Source of the DNA: Paenibacillus sp. OVF10
GTDB taxonomy: Bacteria; Bacillota; Bacilli; Paenibacillales; Paenibacillaceae
Direction: 5' to 3'
NCBI GenBank assembly: GCA_022836915.1
Contig: CP094668.1
Location: 558,001 to 622,000 of the forward strand
DNA: 64,000 nucleotides
Part shown: positions 10,208-19,344 of the stretch, piece after piece
Position numbering within the stretch: the first letter of the stretch is position 1
Layout: each line of letters starts with the position of its first letter
Notes under the pieces: generated by a model
Database searches by the model: none
What the model was told of the DNA's origin: nothing
Seen by the model: the letters and a program-made list of their open reading frames with translations, nothing else
Made by a program: the position numbers and the translations under genes

Positions 10208-11256
10208 GAGATCAATCGATTGAATTTATTATGGCGGGCAGACGTCATCGACGTCGCCGCTGGATACTTGTCACCAGTCTCCTTGCCATACTTGCATGTG
10301 CTCTTTGCTGCGCCATGCTTTTGCTCGGCAATACAATCTATCCGATTAAAGATGTCATCAACTCCCTTTCGGGAGAGAAGATCAAAGGTGTTTCTTTTGC
10401 CGTAAATACGATACGTCTACCGAGAATGCTCACAGGTTTATTTGCTGGATTTGCCTTCGGTATTGCAGGTTATACCTTCCAGACCATGTTGCGGAATCCA
10501 CTGGCAAATCCTAATGTCATTGGGATCACATCGGGGTCAAGCGCGGCGGCTGTGTTCTGTATCGTTGTACTTCATGCAAGCGGAGCCATTGTCTCCTTGG
10601 CTTCAGTCATTGCAGGTCTGGCTACGGTGTTGTTCATATATGTGCTCTCCAGAGGAAAAGTGTTCTCCATCGGACGGTTAATACTTATCGGAATCGGTAT
10701 TCAAGCCATGCTTGATGCGGTCATCTCTTATCTCTTACTGGTTAGTTCTGAAAAGGATATTCCTGCTGCAATCCGCTGGCTTACAGGCAGTCTAAACGGT
10801 TCTCAGATGAGTGCACTACCGCCTCTCGTGATTACCGTGCTAATCTGCTCACCCATCATCATGATGCTGGGCAAACACCTCAGTATATTGGAACTCGGAG
10901 AACAATCGGCGTTTTCATTGGGTGTAGATACGGACAAGACCAGAATAGCACTTATTGTGAGTTCGGTCTGCATGGTTGCTATTGCTACGGCGACTACAGG
11001 CCCGATTGCCTTTGTCTCCTTCCTTGCGGGACCTATTGCGAAGAGGCTCGTAGGTGTTGGCTCCTCGAACATCATCCCGGCAGGTCTGGTTGGCGTTAAT
11101 CTGGTTCTTGCCTCAGATCTCATCGGACAGTTTGCTTTTGAGTACAGATTCCCCGTAGGCGTCATTACCGGATTACTCGGAGCACCGTATCTGATCTTCC
11201 TGTTAATCCGAATGAATCGTAAGGGGAGTTATAATGAAACCGACACATGTATTTGA
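10204..11256 (+). CDS. FecCD-type iron-siderophore permease, second subunit
   Basis: Second FecCD-family permease, 350 residues and about ten membrane segments, partner of the preceding gene. Signatures: YTFQTMLRNPLANPNVIGIT, LGEQSAFSLGVDTDK and TGPIAFVSFLAGPIAKRL. A basic N-terminus (AGRRHRRRRW) precedes the first helix, as expected for the inside-positive rule. ATG at 10204 overlaps the previous stop (ATGA), indicating translational coupling. The 3' end overlaps the ATPase gene by 23 bases. Confidence 0.93.
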   Translation: MRDQSIEFIMAGRRHRRRRWILVTSLLAILACALCCAMLLLGNTIYPIKDVINSLSGEKIKGVSFAVNTIRLPRMLTGLFAGFAFGIAGYTFQTMLRNPLANPNVIGITSGSSAAAVFCIVVLHASGAIVSLASVIAGLATVLFIYVLSRGKVFSIGRLILIGIGIQAMLDAVISYLLLVSSEKDIPAAIRWLTGSLNGSQMSALPPLVITVLICSPIIMMLGKHLSILELGEQSAFSLGVDTDKTRIALIVSSVCMVAIATATTGPIAFVSFLAGPIAKRLVGVGSSNIIPAGLVGVNLVLASDLIGQFAFEYRFPVGVITGLLGAPYLIFLLIRMNRKGSYNETDTCI

Positions 11257-12034
11257 AGCGAAACAACTCGTTGCCGGATATGAAAATAAAACCATTCTCC
11301 ACGGTGTGGACATTGTTATACCGAGTAATAAAATTAGCGTCATTATTGGCTCTAATGGTTGCGGTAAGTCTACCCTTTTGAAAACGATGGCCAGGCTCAT
11401 TAAGCCTACATCTGGTAGCATTACGCTGGACGGCAAAGCCATTAGCAAGATCCCGCCCAAGCAATTGGCTCGCGTGATCGGACTACTCCCGCAGTCTCCT
11501 ATTGTTCCGGAAGGTATTTCGGTAGCGGATCTGGTTGGCCGTGGAAGATTTCCACACCAGTCCTTGTTCAGTGGCTGGACCAAGAAGGATTATGAGGCAG
11601 TAGCCGAAGCCATGACCATTATGAACATTACCGAGTTTGCCAATCACAATATTGATGAGCTTTCAGGCGGTCAGCGTCAGCGCGTCTGGATTGCCATGGC
11701 GCTGGCGCAACAGACGGATATCCTCTTTCTCGATGAGCCGACGACCTTCTTGGACATCACGTATCAAGTCGAGATTCTGGACCTGCTTACCGAGCTGAAT
11801 CGCAAACACGGAACGACTATTGTGATGGTCCTGCACGATATCAACTTGTCAGCACGGTATGCAGATCATATCTTTGCGTTACACACCGGAAAACTTGTGG
11901 CTGAGGGTAAGCCCGCAGAGGTGATAACCGCCCCACAGGTTAAAGACATTTTCGGATTGAAATGTACGGTTATTGAAGACCCCGTTTCGGGATCACCGAT
12001 GGTGGTGCCCAAAGGTCGATATCATGCGAGATAG
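11234..12034 (+). CDS. Iron-siderophore ABC transporter ATP-binding protein
   Basis: Cytoplasmic ATPase (266 residues) that powers the FecCD channel. Walker A (IIGSNGCGKSTLLK), Q-loop (IGLLPQSP), ABC signature (LSGGQRQR), Walker B (DILFLDEPTTFLD) and the switch histidine (VMVLHDINLSARYAD) are all present and intact. It belongs to the FecE/FhuC subgroup. It overlaps the second permease gene by 23 bases and is followed by a strong terminator, so it closes the Fur-controlled operon. Confidence 0.96.
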   Translation: MKPTHVFEAKQLVAGYENKTILHGVDIVIPSNKISVIIGSNGCGKSTLLKTMARLIKPTSGSITLDGKAISKIPPKQLARVIGLLPQSPIVPEGISVADLVGRGRFPHQSLFSGWTKKDYEAVAEAMTIMNITEFANHNIDELSGGQRQRVWIAMALAQQTDILFLDEPTTFLDITYQVEILDLLTELNRKHGTTIVMVLHDINLSARYADHIFALHTGKLVAEGKPAEVITAPQVKDIFGLKCTVIEDPVSGSPMVVPKGRYHAR

Positions 12035-12040
12035 ACAAAT

Positions 12041-12088
12041 AGCGGCAGTTGCGACAAAGATCCCTTTGTCCTAACTGTCGCTTTTTTA
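12041..12088 (+). terminator. Intrinsic terminator of the siderophore operon
   Basis: A long stem (AGCGGCAGTTGCGACAAAG against CTTTGTCCTAACTGTCGCT) is followed by TTTTTTA. It lies directly behind the ATPase gene. Confidence 0.9.
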
Positions 12089-12216
12089 TTTTGGTCCACC
12101 ACCTCTTCCTCAGTCATGCCGCTTCCTGATCCGTTAATCTCATCTCTATCCCATTGCTTCACTCTCTTGGCGGTTATGGGCTCTGATCAAACATCCACTC
12201 TATATGGAGATAACAC

Positions 12217-12249
12217 CAAAAAGCCATACGGATGATGGTCCGTACGGCT
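12217..12249 (-). terminator. Intrinsic terminator after the first MetE-like gene
   Basis: Minus strand AGCCGTACGGA, loop, TCCGTATGGCT, then TTTTTGG. It lies about 60 bases past the gene's stop. The AGCCGTACGG arm recurs in the hairpin at 22609-22644. Confidence 0.85.
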
Positions 12250-12308
12250 CATTTAGCAGTTTTATTTATGCACAACACATGCGTGAATGATCAATGACGC
12301 TGGGAAGG

Positions 12309-13448
12309 TTACTTCCAAAGCTCTTCAGCAATTTCCTTAATGAAGGCAAGCTTGCGCCATTGTTGTTCCTCGGTCAGATGGTTGCCTTCTTCCGTGGAAG
12401 CGAAGCCGCATTGTGGGCTCAGGCAGATTCGATCCAGATCAACATATTGTGTAGCTTCCTCAATCCGTTTCAGGATATCTTCCTTGTTCTCCAACTCTCC
12501 GAATTTGGAAGAGAAGAGGCCAAGTACAACCTGCTGATTGTCCTTCAGGAAACGAAGTGGCTTGAAGTCACCAGCCCGTTCCGTATCAAACTCCAGATAG
12601 AATCCAGAGTAGTTATCGATGCTCAGTAGTGTCTGCGCAATCGGCTCATAACCACCACCAACTCCTGCAAATGTCGAAACATAATTACCGCGGCAGACAT
12701 GAGTGGTTACCACGAGGTCTTCCGGCAGGCCAGATACCACTTCTTCGTTCAGTTTTGCAAGTTCGTTTGCATACTCTTCCACATTAACGCCAATCTGCTC
12801 CATCACTGTGATGAACTGTTGGTCACACAGTGCACCCCATGTGCAATCATCAATCTGGATGCTGCGGCAGCCGGCTTCATAAAAGGCCAAGATGGACGCT
12901 TTGTACGCCCCGGCAATGTCCGAGAGAAGCTCTTGACGGTTCGGATAGATGGCCTGTGTGCTTTCCTTATTATCTGCCCGGTCCAATTCGAATAGGAACT
13001 GGGCTGCTGCTGGAATGGATTGACGGGCAACAACGTCTTCCCCAGCCGCTTCTTTTAAGAAGGCATAGTGCGCTACAAATGGATGACTGCTATAGCTGAT
13101 TTTGCCGCTCAGACGAGCTGTTTCCGGTCTGGATGTCGCACCGTTGAATCGGTAGCCTTCCTCAATGATCGTCCGCTCTACACCATCCAGTCCCCAGAAG
13201 AAGTCCAGATGCCACCAAGAGCGGCGGAATTCGCCGTCCGTTACAGCCTGAAGGCCAACCTCTTTTTGTTTCTGTACAAGTTTCACAATCTCGGCGTTCT
13301 CCACTTCGTTCAACTGCTCCGTGGTAATTTCGCCGTTCTGGTATTTTAATCGGGCATCCTTCAACGCACTCGGGCGCAGGAAACTGCCAACAATATCATA
13401 TCGAAAAGGAGTGACTGTTCGTTGTTTAGGTTCTGTTTGTAGGCTCAT
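12309..13448 (-). CDS. MetE-like cobalamin-independent methyltransferase (YxjG/YxjH type), paralogue 1
   Basis: A 379-residue protein homologous to the C-terminal catalytic half of MetE (5-methyltetrahydropteroyltriglutamate-homocysteine methyltransferase), of the short YxjG/YxjH class. Zinc-ligand motifs are visible: VTTHVCRGNY (His and Cys) and LSPQCGFASTEEGN (second Cys). VTDGEFRRSWWHLDF is the signature of the short class. Known members relate to methionine or S-methyl recycling; the exact methyl donor is not settled. A TATAAT at 13470-13475 and a large palindrome at 13524-13560 lie upstream. A second copy sits at 39645-40730. The ATG at 13448 is preceded by GGGGAGATTAAACT. Confidence 0.88.
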   Translation of the reverse strand: MSLQTEPKQRTVTPFRYDIVGSFLRPSALKDARLKYQNGEITTEQLNEVENAEIVKLVQKQKEVGLQAVTDGEFRRSWWHLDFFWGLDGVERTIIEEGYRFNGATSRPETARLSGKISYSSHPFVAHYAFLKEAAGEDVVARQSIPAAAQFLFELDRADNKESTQAIYPNRQELLSDIAGAYKASILAFYEAGCRSIQIDDCTWGALCDQQFITVMEQIGVNVEEYANELAKLNEEVVSGLPEDLVVTTHVCRGNYVSTFAGVGGGYEPIAQTLLSIDNYSGFYLEFDTERAGDFKPLRFLKDNQQVVLGLFSSKFGELENKEDILKRIEEATQYVDLDRICLSPQCGFASTEEGNHLTEEQQWRKLAFIKEIAEELWK

Positions 13449-13523
13449 AGTTTAATCTCCCCGTTTATCATTATAGAATTAAATATAACATATCCGATCG
13501 GAATAACTGTTCTACGAAAGAGT

Positions 13524-13560
13524 TATAGCCCGCTATAGGTATTAGCTATAGCGGGCTATA
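13524..13560 (-). promoter_or_regulatory. Perfect 15-7-15 palindrome with a TATAG-N7-CTATA core
   Basis: The sequence from 13524 to 13560 is a perfect inverted repeat of 15 bases around a 7-base centre. Its core (TATAG, 7 bases, CTATA) has the same layout as the MET-box bound by LysR-type methionine regulators in streptococci. It lies upstream of the TATAAT (13470-13475) of the MetE-like gene, whose -35 (ATCGGA) is poor, as expected of an activated promoter. It could instead be the terminator of the upstream membrane-protein gene, but the U-run is weak on both strands. Confidence 0.55.
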
Positions 13561-13640
13561 TTTAAGGAGACTCTATATACAATCATGTATTCCATCTTAC
13601 CTGAACGGATAACCTGAACAGGATCTCAACATCTATGATC

Positions 13641-15494
13641 TCAAGTCAATGTAAGAACGATCTGATCCCCGGCACGGGTGATTTTGTAGATCCCCTCTTG
13701 CATGTCGATGCCATAATGCTTTTTCAGCAACCACTTGGCATTGAGATCCGTCTCCACAACCACCAGATAATCGTAACCACTCAGAAGGTTATCCATATTA
13801 TCCTCATAGAACAACACAGTCCCGTCCACATGAGGAGCATACAAGAAATACTTCCCTACATATTGCATGTAATAGTTCGTGACCTGTTGGTCCCTGTCTG
13901 AGGCGTAGAAGAGATATCTGTTATTATCCTCTTGTCCACCTGAGTACCACCGATCACCAGTAACCGCATGAATTTTGTAAGGGAGCGTTGTATCATAACT
14001 TTGGGCGATAGAGACAATACCATTGTATTCGGACAAAAGGATGGTGGCGGCAACCGCCATACACCCGATAATGCCTTTCTGATAATGACCTTTCGTTTCG
14101 ACCGTCTTAAAGGATTGATAATCAGGCACTTCACCGATCCGATAATGGAATGAACGCTCCAGGTCGATCGCAGCGCACAACACCAGCCCACCGGCGAACA
14201 GCACCACGATACTCGATGCATAACGCTCAAAGCCCGCTAGGACAATGGCTTCATCCAGTGGCATGGAGAAGAGATACAGCGCCAGAATACCTGCATAATA
14301 CAGTAACAGTACAACGTCCAAAGCAATTAATGCTTTCCATAAGTTCCACTTCTTCTTGAGCACAACGATGGCAAATACAGTTGCTGCAATTGCGATAAGC
14401 TGGAAAATAACAATGCCGATCACTGGCCGTGTCGTCAGATCCGTACTGGCCTTCAGGAAAGTCCACAGAATCTCCTGCATCTGCTCCGGCGTTTTGCCGG
14501 CCTGAATCCCCGAAGTAGCCACATCGAACTTGTTATCGATCCCTTGGAACACCGTTGCCATTCGCCAGCTCCAGCCGAAGTAGGGAATCAGCGTACCGCA
14601 GATCGTACCCACTACAGCGAGTGCTGTTTTCCAATCGAACTTTTGCTTATGTTTTAGCCATGTATACACTAAGAAAATCAGACCGATCGCAGCGAAAATA
14701 ATACCCGTGCTTTTGATGATGGTCAGTAATCCCGCAAGCGGAAGAACAACAATACATGCCTTTTTGATCTCATTCCGATATTGGTAGATCACCGCCAGGA
14801 TCGCGAGCGCGTAGATTGGAAGCAAGAAATCCACGAGTAGATTGGTGATCCGAATCGTCAGATTGAAAAAAGAAAGTGTAGATAACCCGAATCCAAGAAA
14901 AGCATAAAGAAGAAAGCGTTTCTTCTCTGAAACAATGCCAAACATGGCATAAAAACAGGAAAAGATAAGCAACCCTTGTGCCAAGAGCATTACGGACTGG
15001 GAGTGCCCCATGAAGCGACAGACATAATAAATGAAAGACGAAGTCCCTAGCGGATAGTTTTTAAAATCAATCAGGTTGGAGTCTGGCGTTGGAAAGGCAT
15101 CTGTACTCAGCATCTGCTTCAGTACGATAGCCCAGTGGGAGAAATTATCGTAGTGAGTTAATTGGTTCTGAAAGAGTACCAGCAAGAAAACAAAAGTACC
15201 TGCCAGGAATGAAAATTGAAATATGGAAAAGGACATACGTAATGAGGCCCCTCGGCGCAGCCTGAGAAACAACATTCCCCCATACAAAAGCAAACCTGCG
15301 ATCAGGATGACAAGGCCGCCCGTGAAGAGCTGCCCTGCCAAACCACTTAGAAAAACAAAGCAGGCAATCGAGGAAAACACGAATACAGGGATGAACTCCC
15401 AGCGCAGTGAAAGTGCCTTCCGTACAAACTGCATATAACCAAGAAAGGAGAATATCAATAAAACTCCCATCACAAAATGAAGCACAATGAGCAT
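13641..15494 (-). CDS. Polytopic membrane protein of the exopolysaccharide operon
   Basis: Integral membrane protein of 617 residues with roughly 12-13 hydrophobic segments and an extracellular C-terminal part of about 150 residues with no membrane segment. The layout resembles lipid-linked GT-C glycosyltransferases or polysaccharide polymerases, but I see no decisive motif. The ATG follows TTAGGAGAGATAAAG and starts just after the stop of the PilZ glycosyltransferase gene, so it is the third gene of the same transcript. Inferred role: polymerisation, export or decoration of the polymer made by the two upstream glycosyltransferases. Confidence 0.7.
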   Translation of the reverse strand: MLIVLHFVMGVLLIFSFLGYMQFVRKALSLRWEFIPVFVFSSIACFVFLSGLAGQLFTGGLVILIAGLLLYGGMLFLRLRRGASLRMSFSIFQFSFLAGTFVFLLVLFQNQLTHYDNFSHWAIVLKQMLSTDAFPTPDSNLIDFKNYPLGTSSFIYYVCRFMGHSQSVMLLAQGLLIFSCFYAMFGIVSEKKRFLLYAFLGFGLSTLSFFNLTIRITNLLVDFLLPIYALAILAVIYQYRNEIKKACIVVLPLAGLLTIIKSTGIIFAAIGLIFLVYTWLKHKQKFDWKTALAVVGTICGTLIPYFGWSWRMATVFQGIDNKFDVATSGIQAGKTPEQMQEILWTFLKASTDLTTRPVIGIVIFQLIAIAATVFAIVVLKKKWNLWKALIALDVVLLLYYAGILALYLFSMPLDEAIVLAGFERYASSIVVLFAGGLVLCAAIDLERSFHYRIGEVPDYQSFKTVETKGHYQKGIIGCMAVAATILLSEYNGIVSIAQSYDTTLPYKIHAVTGDRWYSGGQEDNNRYLFYASDRDQQVTNYYMQYVGKYFLYAPHVDGTVLFYEDNMDNLLSGYDYLVVVETDLNAKWLLKKHYGIDMQEGIYKITRAGDQIVLTLT

Positions 15495-15505
15495 CTTTAT
15501 CTCTC

Positions 15506-17797
15506 CTAACCCTCTCTGGTGGCACGATCGGAATGTGGCTGAATCAGATCCATCAGCAATTGGTCGATCAGGCCCTTCTCCACAATAGCGTCGATATTCT
15601 CCACCGAGAGAAGCACTTCGCGCTCACGGGCTGTCGTTTTTCCCGTATGTTGCAAAATGACTTCAATATTACTCTTTGTATAAAAAGTAACGACCGCCCC
15701 TGCCGCAATATCACCATGGAAACCCCTCGCGGAAAAGAAACGATAATTGAAGCTGCGCAGCGTACAGCTGGCATCATTGGTGAAATGAACTGGAAGCTGA
15801 AGGGAAAGCCGCGGCATTTTTCGCTGATCCGATCTGGGTTGAACAATCCGTTTTTTCACATTGCGAAGCATATCGTCATAAGCCGTATCCCACAGATTCA
15901 TCTGCTCTGGCAATGAGTGTTTACGGTCGTAGATGATTTGCATGTATTGGCGGTTATCATTCTCATCGACCGGCTGAACCGTTGCAGAATAACGCCAGCC
16001 CTCTCCATCCTGTTTCACATACACAATGACTGCATCGAGGTTCGCCTCATATCGCTCGGTTTTGACGACCAGAGAGATGATCTTCTGCTCAGCCAAATAA
16101 ATGGGATAAGGGACATAGAAGGCAATCCCTTGTTCAGATACATCCACCGTTTTCGCCTGATATCGCAGGTTGTTGGCTTGGTCGTGAATCGTAACATCTT
16201 CCTGCGCCCGAATCCGTTCTGTCTCCCGATACGCACGGCGGCCAATCATGAAGAACAGGGCGTAACACAGCGCAATCATGTTATGAATCAGCCAGAATAT
16301 AATGATACTGCTGAAGAACAGCGCAATGCCGTACTTGCCATTGACATACCGAATCGCGGCTGCAATGGATAGTAACAGCAAGAAGATATGCGGAAGTGCA
16401 TATAACAGAGCAGACATCCATTGTCGACCGCTCGCTCTGCTTTTGTTGGTAACCTTGAATTTTTTCTCACGAATACCCAGCGTTTCCAGGAGAACAGGCC
16501 AGATCAGATAAGGCATAAATATGGTATCGATAACCTGACTCCATCGCTGATTGCGAATATTGCTGGACAGATATCGCATGGATACACTGTAGAAGAAATA
16601 AGATGGAAGCCAGAATATTAAGATCTGCCAGAAGGTTGTGTTCACAATCTGGAAGTCGAATAACGCAAACAAAATAGGTGCCAAAATGAAAATCAACCGG
16701 TTAAAGAAAGACCACCAGTATAAGAAACTACTCAAGTAGGTCACTCTCGTCCAGAAAGGAAGCTTCCCAGATATGGGTGCACGCGTATTCTGCAGGCTCT
16801 GAATAATCCCCCTTGCCCAGCGAATCCGCTGCTTAATCATGCTCTTCACTGTTGTTGTCGTCTGACCGGCAGCTTGAACCTCTTGAGTCGCATAGGTAAT
16901 ATAACCTTCCTGCTGCAAGCGGATGCTTGTCTCAAAGTCCTCGGTGATGGTATTCAGCGGAAAACCTCCGATGTCTTCCATGCCTTGCCGGGAAATGATC
17001 GTATTGCTTCCTGTATAGGCTACCGCATTGGAGGCATTACGCAGGATGTTCACTTCTCTGGAGAAGAAATCCTGTTCATTCGGAATGCCTTGCTCTGCAT
17101 ACAGGTTAAACTGGAATAGATCGGGATTGTAGAAACTCTGCGGGGTCTGTACCAGCCCAAGCTTGAACTTAGGGTCCATCTCGTCCTCTCGGCGAGGACG
17201 CCATACCTCATTCTCCTTAATAAACGTGGAGAGCATGAAATAGGGTACCGTTTTCATCAAAAAGGTGTGCTGTGGAATCATATCCGCATCAAACGTTGCA
17301 ATGAGCGGCGAAGAGCTTTTGCTCAGTGCATTGTTCAGATTACCAGACTTGGCATCCTTGTTTCCGGGGAACCCCAGATATCCCACGCCAAACTGTCTGG
17401 CAAGCTCCTCTACCTCTGGTCTTGCTCCATCGTCACAGAGATAGATCTGAACCTTCTGCTTGTCCGGGTAATCCATGAACGTACAGGCATTAACGGTTTT
17501 ATATAACAGATCAACAGGCTCATTATGCGTAGCAATAAATACATCCACATCCGGATAGTACTCCGGCGGAACGATTGGAAAGTCGAGCTGTGTACGTTCT
17601 TTTTGCATCTTTTGAAAGAATAATTCAAAGGTTGTCAGTACGGTGACCGCTTCAGCCACAATCAGCAGCATACCAAAAATGACGTTCAGTACGCCTTCAC
17701 CCCATGGCAACGTAAAGAACGTACGCCATACCAAATAAATCGACATCAGGATCATCGTGATGACAAAAAAGATATTCTGCCTTTTTTCGTTTTGCAC
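15506..17797 (-). CDS. Cellulose-synthase-like GT2 glycosyltransferase with PilZ domain
   Basis: Membrane-bound processive beta-glycosyltransferase of the BcsA type (763 residues). It has N-terminal membrane helices, a GT2 core with YLCDDG, FDADM, NTITEDFETS and the QRIRW motif, further helices, then a PilZ domain (RETER and, downstream, DVSEQG, the RxxxR and DxSxxG motifs that bind c-di-GMP) and a weaker PilZ-like tail. It should polymerise a nucleotide sugar and secrete the chain when c-di-GMP is high. I choose GTG at 17797 because AAGGAGGAAGCAGCTGTA precedes it and it overlaps the stop of the upstream gene (TAGTG); the longer frame to 17830 starts inside that gene. Confidence 0.88.
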   Translation of the reverse strand: MQNEKRQNIFFVITMILMSIYLVWRTFFTLPWGEGVLNVIFGMLLIVAEAVTVLTTFELFFQKMQKERTQLDFPIVPPEYYPDVDVFIATHNEPVDLLYKTVNACTFMDYPDKQKVQIYLCDDGARPEVEELARQFGVGYLGFPGNKDAKSGNLNNALSKSSSPLIATFDADMIPQHTFLMKTVPYFMLSTFIKENEVWRPRREDEMDPKFKLGLVQTPQSFYNPDLFQFNLYAEQGIPNEQDFFSREVNILRNASNAVAYTGSNTIISRQGMEDIGGFPLNTITEDFETSIRLQQEGYITYATQEVQAAGQTTTTVKSMIKQRIRWARGIIQSLQNTRAPISGKLPFWTRVTYLSSFLYWWSFFNRLIFILAPILFALFDFQIVNTTFWQILIFWLPSYFFYSVSMRYLSSNIRNQRWSQVIDTIFMPYLIWPVLLETLGIREKKFKVTNKSRASGRQWMSALLYALPHIFLLLLSIAAAIRYVNGKYGIALFFSSIIIFWLIHNMIALCYALFFMIGRRAYRETERIRAQEDVTIHDQANNLRYQAKTVDVSEQGIAFYVPYPIYLAEQKIISLVVKTERYEANLDAVIVYVKQDGEGWRYSATVQPVDENDNRQYMQIIYDRKHSLPEQMNLWDTAYDDMLRNVKKRIVQPRSDQRKMPRLSLQLPVHFTNDASCTLRSFNYRFFSARGFHGDIAAGAVVTFYTKSNIEVILQHTGKTTAREREVLLSVENIDAIVEKGLIDQLLMDLIQPHSDRATREG

Positions 17798-18890
17798 TAC
17801 AGCTGCTTCCTCCTTGCTGCAAATACCCATCTTCGCTGCAATTGGAAACTGAGCAGGAACAGCAAGGCATCACAGACGAATTTCGCCAATTTCTCATCTA
17901 CGAAGAGAACGGTATGGAATATATATACACCGGTACTGGAAAGCAAGATCACCACTCCGCATAACGTCAGATAGCGCCATAGACTTCCTGGCTATCCTCC
18001 TTGCGGAATACAAAATGTCTGTTCAGTACATAGTTGACCACAATGGAAATCACTCTCGCAATCACAGTTGCAAGCAGAATTCTTAGATAGTGCTGCTCAC
18101 CCAACACGGGCCGTAAGGCGTCGATTAAAAACCAGGCGATACCCAAATCCACAACAGAACTGGCCACCGATGATGAAATGAACCGCAGAAAATTGGAGAA
18201 CAACACACCCATTACTCGGGTACTATCCTGGATTGCTTTAAAATGAGTTCCCGCATTGCCATTTTCATAAATGACTTGGATTGGCATGGTATGAATCGGT
18301 ATGCCAGACTGAATGCACGAGATGAGCATCTGAAGCTCATATTCAAATCGAATACCGCGAACATCCTGCATAAACGCAAGTAACCCTGGACCGAAGGCAC
18401 GAAGCCCAGTCTGGGTATCTGACAGCTTTTTACCATACAGCATGGCAAAAATAAAGGAGGTCATCCGATTGCCTAACAGGGACTTTGGCGGTATGTTCCC
18501 CTCACTGAAGTTCCTTACCCCGAGCACCAACGAATCTGGATGAAGCCTTGCTTCTTGGGCTATACGGTAGACATCCTCAGCTGCGTGCTGTCCGTCTGAA
18601 TCAGCGGTTACAACGAAGGAAGATGCATCTAATTGCTGAGCAATATACTGAAATCCGGTCTTAAGTGCCGCACCCTTCCCCTGATTTTCCGCATGTGTTA
18701 GCAGAGCACAACCATTCTCACGAAGCTCCTCGAAAATCGACTGGTAGGCCTCACCCGATCCGTCGTCCACAATAACAATATTGGTCAAGCCATACTCTCG
18801 CAATTGCCGTACATAGGTTGGAAGTCTCTCATCCGGTTCAAGTGATGGAATGAGGATGATCGCTTCGCCGTTTTGTTTACCTATAATCAT
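17797..18890 (-). CDS. GT2 glycosyltransferase fused to a GtrA-like membrane domain (frame break near the 3' end)
   Basis: Residues about 10-230 are a dolichyl-phosphate-mannose-synthase-like GT2 domain (AIILIPSLEPDERL, IVIVDDGSGE, VTADSDGQH, LSDTQTGLRAFG), followed by a GtrA-type four-helix domain that probably moves the lipid-linked sugar across the membrane. The visible frame stops at 17967 after two GtrA helices, but a second frame directly continues with CGVVILLSSTGVYIFHTV and LSFQLQRRWVF, typical of GtrA helices 3-4, down to a TAG at 17797-17799. One base missing around 17985-17992 reconciles them. The start ATG at 18890 follows TTGAGGCTTATCAGG; the frame continues to 18950. First gene of the three-gene polysaccharide operon. 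Confidence 0.82.
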
Positions 18891-19119
18891 CCTGATAAGC
18901 CTCAATTCGACATATTTCAACAATTTTTTTGAATATTGTGAGTATAACATCGAAAAGGCATACAGTAAACGAATAATCTGTATATATATTAGTAAAAAAG
19001 TCGCACTTTTTATAAGCTAATTTATAGGTAAAAAGAACTATCGTAAGGTTAGTCTAGTACTACTCAAACCATTTCACATTTGGCTCTTGTTTCAGTACAT
19101 GTACCAGCACCGCATGCCG

Positions 19120-19248
19120 TTATCCATGGTGGTGATAGAAGTGAGCCTGCGTATCCAGAAGCCACTCGAAGCTTGAATGAACACCTCCCCAGAGTGCAGT
19201 CATTTCTCGCAAAAGTTCATCTTCTGTCTCCATCGACTGATTGGACAT
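19120..19248 (-). CDS. Possible small protein, 42 residues
   Basis: A minus-strand frame from ATG at 19248 reads MSNQSMETEDELLREMTALW and later HSSFEWLLDTQAHFYHHHG, ending at TAA (19120-19122). Composition is protein-like (acidic helix, then aromatic and His-rich end), and the same frame stays open upstream to about 19300. No good ribosome binding site precedes the ATG. It lies in an otherwise empty gap of about 390 bases (18951-19344). I do not recognise a family; it may be a real small protein or the 3' end of a decayed gene. Confidence 0.35.
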   Translation of the reverse strand: MSNQSMETEDELLREMTALWGGVHSSFEWLLDTQAHFYHHHG

Positions 19249-19344
19249 GCTTCGACTTACAAATCTAGACGAATGGCCACTTATACGAATCACAAATTTG
19301 AATTAGAATTACCGTAGACGATTGAAAAAAAGGCTGTGATTACA

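Noticed and set aside
9553..10248. 231-codon minus-strand frame opposite the permease genes
   Set aside because: Pro/Arg/Met-rich translation typical of an antisense frame across a membrane-protein gene.
13449..13640. SAM riboswitch (S-box) upstream of the first MetE-like gene
   Set aside because: The conserved S-box core is absent and the gap is too short after allowing for the palindrome and promoter.
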